From Mycobacteroides immunogenum (GTDB lineage: Bacteria > Actinomycetota > Actinomycetes > Mycobacteriales > Mycobacteriaceae): DNA of 64,000 nt. The position numbers were made by a program, and so were the translations under genes. The notes under the pieces were generated by a model. It saw only the letters and a program-made list of their open reading frames with translations. It was not told where the DNA came from and did not search any database. Shown here one piece after another: positions 56,702-64,000 of this stretch. Positions within the stretch are counted from its first letter, which is position 1, and each line of letters starts with the position of its first letter. The DNA lies in the NCBI RefSeq assembly GCF_001605725.1, contig NZ_CP011530.1:1-64000 (forward strand), in the 5' to 3' direction.

Positions 56702-57963
56702 TACGGTGATTTCGTCCCAGGGATCGAGTCCGGTTGGTCGTCCGGAAGCAGAGCCACGATATTAGCTGGCGCGAGCGCTCCTGGCGAAGCTGAACCTGGG
56801 CTTGAGGGTGTCTCACTGCCGGAAATCGTTGCCGGGGTGCTCGGCGACTGGTTCTTCTTCTCGCTCGCCTGCAACAGAATGAGCGCGGCGATGATGATCG
56901 CGAAGATCCCCAACACGGCCGCCGCCCACATCAGGGCCTTCTGACCCGGTGAGAAGGTGCCGCGCCTGGGCGGGGGTGGCCGGTGCGAGCCCGTGGGTTG
57001 ACGGGTCCGCGAGGTAGGTGGAGCCACCCGGCTGGGCGCCCCCACGGCGGGCCGGACCTGAGTGGCGGGCGGGATGGCGGCCGGCGTGGCCCGGCTGATG
57101 GTGGGCGCCTGATTGGGTCGCGGCGGGCGCCGTCCGGCACGCACGGCGGCCACCGCGTCGGCGAACGGGCCGCCGCTGGTGTACCGGTTCTGCGGGTTTT
57201 TCACGAGGGTGATCTCGATGAGCTCGCGCACGTTCGGTGGCAGATCAGAGGGCAGCGGCGACGGTGTTTCCTTGATGTGTTTCATCGCGACCGTCAGCGC
57301 GCCGTCGCCGGAGAACGGACGCTTACCCGAAACGGCCTCGTAGCCAACGACTCCCAATGAGTAGACGTCGCTGGCGGGGGTGGCGTCGTGGCCCAGCGCC
57401 TGTTCGGGGGCGATGTACTGGGCGGTGCCCATCACCATGCCGGTCTGCGTGACCGGGGCGGCATCAACAGCCTTGGCGATGCCGAAGTCGGTGAGCTTCA
57501 CCTGGCCGGTGGGCGTGATCAGTATGTTGCCCGGTTTGACGTCACGGTGCACCAGACCTGCCGCGTGGGCGATCTGCAAGGCGCGGCCGGTCTGTTCCAG
57601 CATGTCCAGGGAGTGGCGCAGCGACAACCGCCCGGTGCGTTTGAGCACCGAGTTCAGCGGCTCGCCATGGATCAGTTCCATCACCAGATAGGCCGTGCGG
57701 CCCTCGCTGTCGATATCGGTTTCACCGTAGTCATAGACGCTGGCGATCCCGGGGTGGTTGAGCATCGCGACCGTGCGTGCCTCGGCGCGGAACCGCTCGA
57801 TGAACTCGGGATCCGAGGAGAACTCTGCCTTGAGTACCTTCACGGCTACCTTGCGGCCCAGGCGGCTGTCGGTGCCCTCCCAGACCTGGCCCATACCGCC
57901 GGTGGCGATGAGTCGCTGCAACCGGTAGCGACCCGAGAGCGTTTCTCCGACACGAACTGTCAT
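56701..57963 (-). CDS. pknA: Serine/threonine protein kinase PknA
   Basis: A 420-residue kinase acting with PknB on division and morphology proteins such as Wag31. It has K42 (VAVKV), HRDVKPGN, an activation loop with [14 protein letters not shown], a proline-rich linker (about 280-330), one membrane segment ([21 protein letters not shown]) and a short external tail without PASTA repeats. The ATG at 57963 overlaps the pbpA stop; a longer open frame upstream is spurious. Confidence 0.96.
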
Positions 57964-59474
57964 GAGGCCCCCTGTAGTGCTGCGGCGATAACCTGCCGCC
58001 CGATGGGTGCGGCGACGGAGCCGCCGGTGGCCGCCAGGGCGCGGTCGCCGCCGTCTTCGACGAGGACTGCGATGGCCACCTTGGGGGTGACCGCCGTGGT
58101 CTGAGGATCCGTTGTGGTGCCCTGAGCCGGCGCGAACGCGATGTACCACGCGTGCGGCGGGGTGTTGCGTGGATCGGTGCCGTGCTCGGCAGTGCCGGTC
58201 TTGGAAGCGATCTGTACGCCGGGGAGGGCACCCGTCTGTGCGGTGCGCTGTTCTGAGGCAATCATCAGTTCGGTCAATGTGTTCGCGATAGCGGGAGTTA
58301 CGGCTTGGCCTATGTCATCCGGGGTGGTGGTGGACAAATTCGAAAGGTCTGGGCCCTTAAGGCTATCGACCAGGTGCGGCTGCATCAGCACGCCCTTGTT
58401 GGCGACGGCCGCGGCAACCATCGCGTTCTGCAGCGGGGTCATGGCGACATCCTTTTGCCCGATGCTCGACATGGCGACGGCGGCGTCGTCGGACATGGGG
58501 CCGACGGTGGAAGTTGCCACCTGGAGCGGGATGGAGTCCAGCTCGCGGTCCAGACCGAACGCCTGCGCGGCCTTGACCAGCTTGTCGCGCTTGAGTTGTT
58601 CGGCGCCGAGCTTGGCGAAGGCGGTGTTGCAGGAGCGCGCGAATGCCTCCTTCAACGAGGTGGTGTCACCGCCGCCGCAGGAGGCCCGGTTGTAGTTTTC
58701 CAAGGTTGCGTTGCTCCCCGGAAGGAAGATCGTCGGAGACGCGGTCACCTCGGTGTTGACGGTCTTACCGTCGGCCAATGCCGCCGCGGTGGTGATCACC
58801 TTGAAGGTCGATCCCGGCGGGTAGGTCTGCGCGATCGCACGGTTGAGCATCGGCTGCGCCGGATCCTCCGTCAGCTGCTTCCAGGCCCCGTTCTCCTTCT
58901 CCGGGTCCTGACTGGCGAGCAGGTTGGGATCGTAGGAGGGCGTGGAGACCATCGCCAGGATCTTGCCGGTGGATGGCTCCAGGGCCACCACGGCCCCACG
59001 GCAGCCGTTCTTGCAGCCCCGGTGCATGGCGTCGTACGCGGCCTGTTGCACGTCGGGCCGGATGGTCGTCACGACGCTGCCACCGCGTGGGTCACGCCCG
59101 GTGAAGAAGTCCGCGAGGCGCCGTCCGAAGAGGCGCGGGTCCGAGCCGTTGAGCACGGTGTCCTCGGCGCGCTCCAGGCCGGTGCTTGAGTAGTTGAGCG
59201 AATAGAACCCGGTCACCGGGGCGTACACCTCAGGGTCCGCGTACTCCCGCAGAAAGCGGAAGCGGCTGTCGGTGGCCACCGAGGAGGCCAGCAGCTGTCC
59301 ACTGGCCGAGATCTGGCCCCGTTGGCGCGAGTACTCGTCGAGCAGGATGCGCTGATTGCGGGGATCGGCGCGCAGGCCCGACGCCGTGAACACCTGGGTG
59401 ATGGTGGCATTGGCCAGCAGCAGGACGACCAGGCCCATGACAGCCAGCGACACTCGACGGATCGACGTGTTCAT
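57960..59474 (-). CDS. pbpA: Penicillin-binding protein PbpA (class B transpeptidase)
   Basis: Cross-links peptidoglycan at the septum. The 504-residue protein has an N-terminal membrane anchor (about 8-30), a dimerisation domain, and the transpeptidase motifs S222-T-F-K225, S281-C-N283 and K425-T-G427. The ATG at 59474 overlaps the rodA stop. It partners with the SEDS protein RodA. Confidence 0.96.
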   Translation of the reverse strand: MNTSIRRVSLAVMGLVVLLLANATITQVFTASGLRADPRNQRILLDEYSRQRGQISASGQLLASSVATDSRFRFLREYADPEVYAPVTGFYSLNYSSTGLERAEDTVLNGSDPRLFGRRLADFFTGRDPRGGSVVTTIRPDVQQAAYDAMHRGCKNGCRGAVVALEPSTGKILAMVSTPSYDPNLLASQDPEKENGAWKQLTEDPAQPMLNRAIAQTYPPGSTFKVITTAAALADGKTVNTEVTASPTIFLPGSNATLENYNRASCGGGDTTSLKEAFARSCNTAFAKLGAEQLKRDKLVKAAQAFGLDRELDSIPLQVATSTVGPMSDDAAVAMSSIGQKDVAMTPLQNAMVAAAVANKGVLMQPHLVDSLKGPDLSNLSTTTPDDIGQAVTPAIANTLTELMIASEQRTAQTGALPGVQIASKTGTAEHGTDPRNTPPHAWYIAFAPAQGTTTDPQTTAVTPKVAIAVLVEDGGDRALAATGGSVAAPIGRQVIAAALQGAS

Positions 59475-60928
59475 ACGCGGTCGATCAGTTCGGTGCGGGC
59501 GTCGGCCAGCGGCGCGGCGGGTGATGAGGGGGCATGCGGGCTCAGCGGCCGGCGAGCGATGTGTGAGATGCGCAGCAGGATGGCCAGGAGGACGTAGTTG
59601 GCGACGAGCGAGGAGCCTCCGTAGGACATCCACGGAGTGGTGAGCCCCGTCTGCGGGATGAGCTTGGTGACGCCGCCCACCACGATGAACAACTGCATGG
59701 CCAGCGCGGCCGACAGTCCCACCGCAAGCAGCTTTCCAAAGCTATCGCGCACCGCGAGTGCCGTCCGGAACCCGCGGATGATCACGATCGTGTACAGCAT
59801 GAGCACCCCGGCCAAGCCGACCAGGCCGAGCTCCTCGCCGATCGCCGCGATGATGAAATCCGTTGAGGCAGCAGGGACTGTGCCTGGCTGGCCATTACCC
59901 AGGCCGGTGCCGAAGATGCCCCCGGTGGCGAAGCTGAACAGCGATTGCACCATCTGGTAACCGGCACCGTCGGGATCGGTGAACGGATCCCACCAGTTCT
60001 GCACGCGCACCCGCACATGCCCGAACAGGAAGTAGGCGATCACGCTGCCAGCCGTGAAGAGTGCCAAACCGATGAGCACCCAACTGATTCGGGCGGTTGC
60101 TACGTAGAGCACGATGAGAAACGACGAATAGAACAGCAGCGACGCGCCCAGGTCCTTCTCAAAGACCATGACGCCCACCGAGATTCCCCAGATGGCGAGC
60201 AAGGGCCCGAGATCGCGTGGCCGGGGTAGTTCGATGCCCAGGTAGTTGCGGCCGGCGGTGCGAAACAGCGTGCGCTTGGTCATTAGGAACGCCGCGAAGA
60301 AGATCAGCAGCAGAATCTTGGCTGCCTCGGCGGGCTGAATTGACAAGAACGGCAACTCAATCCAGATCTTGGCGCCGTACTGCTCGGACATTGAAGTGGG
60401 CAGTAGCGCGGGGATGGCCAGCAGCACGCAGCCGACGATGCCGAAGGTGTACCCGTATCGGGCCAGCACGCGATGATCTTTGAGAGTGGCGAGCACGGCG
60501 GCCAGCGCGATGAGACCGACCATGGTCCACAGCATCTGCTGTGTGGCGTTGTTGTCCCCGACCTGATCGGTGTTGCCGTCGTTGTAGGCGTGTACCAGGT
60601 CCAGCCGGTGAATCATTACCAGGCCGAGGCCGTTGAGCAGCGCGACGCACGGCAGCAGCAGCGGATCCGCGTACGGTGCCCAGCGGCGGACCGCCATGTG
60701 CGCCAAGGCAAAAAGTGCGAGGTAGGCAAAGCCGTAACCGAGTAAGTCCCAGGACAGCCCGCGTTCGAGATTGGCCTCGACAAGGACCAGGGCGGTGGTG
60801 GTGATGGCGGCAGCGAAGCCGAGGAGCCCCAACTCCGCGCTGCGTCGTGTTGATTGAGTGGGCGGCGCCGCAACGGCTCCGCTGCCCCTTCCACTGGGTC
60901 CTACCGCGGTTTGGGGCGCCGTCGTCAT
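59471..60928 (-). CDS. rodA: SEDS peptidoglycan glycosyltransferase RodA
   Basis: A 485-residue polytopic protein with about 12 membrane segments and the SEDS signatures (VFEKDLGASLLFYSSF, GNGQPGTVPAASTDFI, LTTPWMSYGGSSLVANY). It polymerises glycan strands together with the class B PBP next to it. The ATG at 60928 overlaps the pstP stop; the upstream extension is not family-like. Confidence 0.95.
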   Translation of the reverse strand: MTTAPQTAVGPSGRGSGAVAAPPTQSTRRSAELGLLGFAAAITTTALVLVEANLERGLSWDLLGYGFAYLALFALAHMAVRRWAPYADPLLLPCVALLNGLGLVMIHRLDLVHAYNDGNTDQVGDNNATQQMLWTMVGLIALAAVLATLKDHRVLARYGYTFGIVGCVLLAIPALLPTSMSEQYGAKIWIELPFLSIQPAEAAKILLLIFFAAFLMTKRTLFRTAGRNYLGIELPRPRDLGPLLAIWGISVGVMVFEKDLGASLLFYSSFLIVLYVATARISWVLIGLALFTAGSVIAYFLFGHVRVRVQNWWDPFTDPDGAGYQMVQSLFSFATGGIFGTGLGNGQPGTVPAASTDFIIAAIGEELGLVGLAGVLMLYTIVIIRGFRTALAVRDSFGKLLAVGLSAALAMQLFIVVGGVTKLIPQTGLTTPWMSYGGSSLVANYVLLAILLRISHIARRPLSPHAPSSPAAPLADARTELIDRV

Positions 60929-62433
60929 GACACGGTCCGGCAGGTGACACCCGGCTCTTGTGGCGGCGACGGCAGCGGGGCCGGCGCAGGAGTGGATGTT
61001 GTGGTCGGCGTGGTGCTGGCGCCTGGAGTGCTCGGGGTCGTCGACGTCGTCGGCGATGGCTTTGCGGTGACGGTGCTCGGGCTGGCCGATGTGGTGGTCG
61101 GAGTGCGCCCCGCGGTGGCCGGAGCGGGCGGCGGCGTCCTGGGCGCGGGCGGCGGGCACGGCGGCAGCGCATTCTTGCTGAGCTGGCGCAGCTGACTGAT
61201 GGCCTCATCGAGAGTGCCGCCCGGCAGGCCGGTTTCCACCTGCTGGCGCTCGGATGGCCGCAGGTCCGAAACCTTCAGGTACTTGCAGGACAGGTTGGAC
61301 GACTCGCCGTAACTCACCAGGGACATGTCGCCCCGGCTGTCGAGGCAGCCGACGAGGTCGGGACGTTGCAGCCGATACCCCAGGAGCGAGCCCTGCACGC
61401 CCTGCATGATGGAGACGTTGCCCTCGTAGGCGCTCACGTAATAGTTATTGAGTACCACCCTGCGGCCGATTGCCAGGCCCGCTACTGCGATGAGCACCAC
61501 GAGCATGGCGGCGATCAGCCAGCGCAGCCGCCGCTTCTTGGGCTTGGAGCCGTCGGATTCATCTGCGGCACTATCGGATTCGTCCTCAGTGGGCTCGGGT
61601 TCCTTCAGTGCGCGCTGGATCGCGGCGGCGCGCCCGGCGGCCGTGTTCGGCGGCGGGGTATCGGTGTCGGCATCGGTGGATACCGCACCGGCCACGATCG
61701 GCCGTGTCTGCCCGTAGTCCAGCTCCACCACGTCGGCCACGACGACGGTGACGTTGTCGGGGCCCCCGCTGCGCAGCGCCAGTTCGATGAGCCGGTCGGC
61801 CGCGGCAGAGACGTCGGCGATCTCCAGCGCTTCGGTGATGGTCTCGTGGCTGACCGGATCGGACAGGCCGTCAGAACACAGCAGGTATCTGTCGCCGGCA
61901 TGTGCCTCGCGCATGATGAGGGTGGGCTCGACCGGCGCCCCGGTGAGCGCACGCATGATGAGCGAGCGCTGCGGATGGTTGTGTGCCTGCTCAGGTGTGA
62001 TGCGACCCTCGTCGACAAGGGTTTGGACGAAGGTGTCGTCCTTGGAAATCTGCGTGAGCTCGCCGTCGCGCATCAGGTACGCGCGCGAATCGCCGATATG
62101 CACCATGCCCAACCGCTTCCCGGCGAACAGGAAGGCCGTCAGGGTGGTGCCCATGCCGTCCAGCTCGGGTTCGGCGCGCACGTGATCGGCGATTGCCCCG
62201 TTGCCCGCGTAGACGGCGTCGGCCAGAGCATCCAGCAGATCGCCGCCGGGCTCGTCGTCGTCGAGTGGTGCCAATGCGGCGATGACCAGCTGAGAGGCGA
62301 CCTCGCCGGCGGCATGCCCGCCCATCCCGTCGGCCAATGCCAAAAGCCGGGCGCCGGCATAGACGGAGTCCTCGTTGTTCGACCGCACCAGTCCGCGGTC
62401 GCTACGCGCGGCGTAGCGAAGTACCAGTGTCAC
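60925..62433 (-). CDS. pstP: PP2C-type Ser/Thr protein phosphatase PstP
   Basis: The phosphatase that counteracts PknA and PknB. The 502-residue protein has a PP2C domain (about 1-235) with metal-binding aspartates in SNNEDSVYAG, ALADGMGGHAAGE, CSDGLSD and GGPDNVTV. A linker, a membrane segment near residues 300-325 and an extracellular Thr/Pro-rich tail follow. It starts at GTG, overlapping the fhaB stop (GTGA). Confidence 0.95.
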   Translation of the reverse strand: MTLVLRYAARSDRGLVRSNNEDSVYAGARLLALADGMGGHAAGEVASQLVIAALAPLDDDEPGGDLLDALADAVYAGNGAIADHVRAEPELDGMGTTLTAFLFAGKRLGMVHIGDSRAYLMRDGELTQISKDDTFVQTLVDEGRITPEQAHNHPQRSLIMRALTGAPVEPTLIMREAHAGDRYLLCSDGLSDPVSHETITEALEIADVSAAADRLIELALRSGGPDNVTVVVADVVELDYGQTRPIVAGAVSTDADTDTPPPNTAAGRAAAIQRALKEPEPTEDESDSAADESDGSKPKKRRLRWLIAAMLVVLIAVAGLAIGRRVVLNNYYVSAYEGNVSIMQGVQGSLLGYRLQRPDLVGCLDSRGDMSLVSYGESSNLSCKYLKVSDLRPSERQQVETGLPGGTLDEAISQLRQLSKNALPPCPPPAPRTPPPAPATAGRTPTTTSASPSTVTAKPSPTTSTTPSTPGASTTPTTTSTPAPAPLPSPPQEPGVTCRTVS

Positions 62434-62894
62434 GAGCGCAGCTCGATCACTGTCTTACCGATCCGTACCGGCGTCCCCTGGGGAACCCGCAGCGCCGTCG
62501 TCACCTTCTCCCTATCCAGATATGTGCCGTTGGTCGATCCTAGATCCTCTACGTACCAATCCGACCCCCGTGGCGATAGCCGCGCGTGCCGCGTCGACGA
62601 GTAGTCGTCGGTGAGGACCAGCGTGGAGTCGTCGGCGCGCCCGATCAAAATCGGCTGGGTACCGAGCGTGATCCGGGTACCTGCCAGGGCACCTTCGGTC
62701 ACGAGTAAGTACTGCATCTGCCTCCGGCTGGTCTTCGCGGGACGGATGGAACGCAGATTCAGTCCGCGATTGGCCATCAGCTGACCGGTCGGCGCGTAGA
62801 TATCTGTGCGCAGGATCCGTAGTACCGACCAGATGAACACCCACAGCAGCAACAGGAACCCACCGCGGGTGAGCTGGAGCACCAGTCCCTGCAT
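62430..62894 (-). CDS. fhaB: FHA-domain protein FhaB (FipA)
   Basis: A 154-residue protein with an N-terminal membrane segment (FLLLLWVFIWSVLRIL) and a phosphothreonine-binding FHA domain (IGRADDSTLVLTDDY, SSTRHARLS, LGSTNGTYLD). In mycobacteria it links PknA signalling to FtsZ and FtsQ. I chose ATG 62894, giving the family start MQGLVLQLTR. It heads the translationally coupled operon down to pknB. Confidence 0.95.
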   Translation of the reverse strand: MQGLVLQLTRGGFLLLLWVFIWSVLRILRTDIYAPTGQLMANRGLNLRSIRPAKTSRRQMQYLLVTEGALAGTRITLGTQPILIGRADDSTLVLTDDYSSTRHARLSPRGSDWYVEDLGSTNGTYLDREKVTTALRVPQGTPVRIGKTVIELRS

Positions 62895-63060
62895 CCGGTT
62901 GTCGTTCCTCTCGCTGGTCCATCGCGCCTCGGCGAGGGTGTCCGGCAGACCGGACATATTCGGCAGGGCAACGATACTTGTCAGACGCACCGGCCGGGGG
63001 CCGATACAGCGGCCTGTGTCGAACGCGGTGTTGCCGATTCGGTCGCTGTTCCTCGGTTAC

Positions 63061-64000
63061 CTACTGGACCCGAACGATGATCTCGGAGTGTCCCAGCCGG
63101 ATGATGTCTCCGTCGGCCAGCTGCCACTCAGTGACCGGAGCGTTGTTGACGGTGGTGCCGTTTGTCGAGTTCAGATCCGACAGCAGTGCGGCGTGTCCGT
63201 CGAAGCGCACCTCGAGGTGGCGCCGCGAAACGCCGGTGTCCGGAAGCCGGAACTGAGCGTCCTGTCCGCGACCGATCACATTGGTGCCCTCACGCAGCTG
63301 GTAGGTGCGGCCACTGCCGTCATCAAGCTGCAGCGTGACGGTGGTGCGACCGGCACCCGGACCGCCCGCGGGGGCGCCGTAGTCGGGGCTGCTCTGGTAG
63401 CCGCCCTGCTCGTAGTCGCCGTACTCGGGCTCGCCGTAGCCACCCTGGGGTGATCCGTAGCCACCCTGCTGCGGCGGAGCGCCGTATCCGCCTTGCTGCG
63501 GGTAGGCGGGGGGACGCCCGTAGTCCTGGCCCGGAGGGGGACCTTGCTGACCGCCGTATTGCCCGCCGCCGTAGCCACTGCCCTGCTCGTACTCGCCGTA
63601 GTTGGGGCGTGGAGGCTCGCCATATCCGCCTTGTTGCGGGGCGCCGTACCCGCCACCCTGCTGGGGCGCGGCGGGGGGCCGACCGTAGTCGGGACCGCCA
63701 CCGTATCCGCCCTGGTCATAACCGCCCTGCTGTGGTGGGCGCTGCTGGTAGCCGCCCTGCTCGTAGCCGGCGGGCGGACGACCATAGTCCTGGCCGTACT
63801 GCTGGCCCTGTCCGTAGCCACCGCCCTCGTAGCCACCCTGACGCGGCGGGTATCCCTGGCCGCCCTGCGGCTGCTGAGCGCGCGGATCCTGGTCGGGACG
63901 CCCGTACCGGTCGTCCTCTCGGCCGTACTCTTCGCCGGGGCGTCCCTGCTGGGGACCTGGGTTGTCAGTCATGGATGCTCCTGGTTGTGGATCCGGGGTC
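63061..64000 (-). CDS. fhaA: FHA-domain protein FhaA, 5' end beyond window
   Basis: At least 313 residues are visible: a long Gly/Tyr/Pro/Gln-rich disordered region with repeated QQGGYG-like units, then a C-terminal FHA domain (NVIGRGQDAQFRLPD, VSRRHLEVR, DLNSTNGT). FhaA binds phosphorylated MviN and regulates peptidoglycan precursor flipping. The reading frame remains open to base 64000 with no stop, so an ATG at 63972 is internal. The N-terminal DUF3662 domain is outside. Confidence 0.92.
   Translation of the reverse strand, partial: TPDPQPGASMTDNPGPQQGRPGEEYGREDDRYGRPDQDPRAQQPQGGQGYPPRQGGYEGGGYGQGQQYGQDYGRPPAGYEQGGYQQRPPQQGGYDQGGYGGGPDYGRPPAAPQQGGGYGAPQQGGYGEPPRPNYGEYEQGSGYGGGQYGGQQGPPPGQDYGRPPAYPQQGGYGAPPQQGGYGSPQGGYGEPEYGDYEQGGYQSSPDYGAPAGGPGAGRTTVTLQLDDGSGRTYQLREGTNVIGRGQDAQFRLPDTGVSRRHLEVRFDGHAALLSDLNSTNGTTVNNAPVTEWQLADGDIIRLGHSEIIVRVQ

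Noticed and set aside
63300..63950. Repetitive tracts suggestive of a CRISPR or satellite array
   Set aside because: They encode Gly/Tyr/Gln repeats of the FhaA linker in one open frame; spacing is irregular and there are no unique spacers. No CRISPR array was seen in the window.

Overview
The window starts at the TTG start codon of dnaA. It carries the conserved mycobacterial origin block dnaA-oriC-dnaN-gnd-recF-DUF721-gyrB, later gyrA-DUF3566-tRNA-Ile-tRNA-Ala, then cwsA-ppiA and crgA-DUF881-trpG-pknB-pknA-pbpA-rodA-pstP-fhaB-fhaA. This order, the high G+C coding and the type VII secretion (ESX)-like proteins point to a mycobacterium. A rapidly growing Mycobacteroides (abscessus/chelonae group) fits best, but the species is an inference.

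Layout. 1-8274: replication initiation, sliding clamp, repair and gyrase B; oriC lies in the dnaA-dnaN gap. 8275-18272: three accessory modules of WXG/EspC-like proteins, small acidic proteins and exported or lipid-anchored proteins, interrupted by a methyltransferase and an arylamine N-acetyltransferase pointing the other way. Modules 1 and 3 start with the same promoter-like signature (GGAAC-17 nt-CGTC), which resembles ECF sigma (SigM-type) promoters. Module 3 encodes an ESX-like helical domain fused to a DUF4185 domain. 18305-23496: YdeI-like protein, methyltransferase, gyrA, DUF3566 protein.

23545-47792: the tRNA-Ile/tRNA-Ala locus is disrupted. The chromosomal tRNA-Ala (anticodon TGC) is cut in its T-loop. 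Its first 59 nt are at 23748-23806 and its last 14 nt at 47779-47792, and together they rebuild a perfect 73-nt tRNA. The 24-kb insert carries its own intact tRNA-Ala(TGC) at the left end and a Tn554-like set of two tyrosine recombinases plus a small DUF6262/TnpC-like protein at the right end. Between them lie IS481, IS3 and ISL3 material, a ten-gene oxidation cluster (AraC regulator, ferredoxin, CYP153-like P450, ferredoxin reductase, CYP136-like P450, transglutaminase-like protein, aldehyde dehydrogenase, SDR, BtrH-like protein, acyl-CoA ligase), several unknown genes and an XRE-ImmA/IrrE regulator. The likely job of the cargo is oxidation of an aliphatic chain to an acyl-CoA; the substrate is unknown.

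47877-64000: core mycobacterial cell-envelope and division region. The pknB-to-fhaB genes overlap or abut and form one operon for growth and septation control; fhaA runs off the window end.
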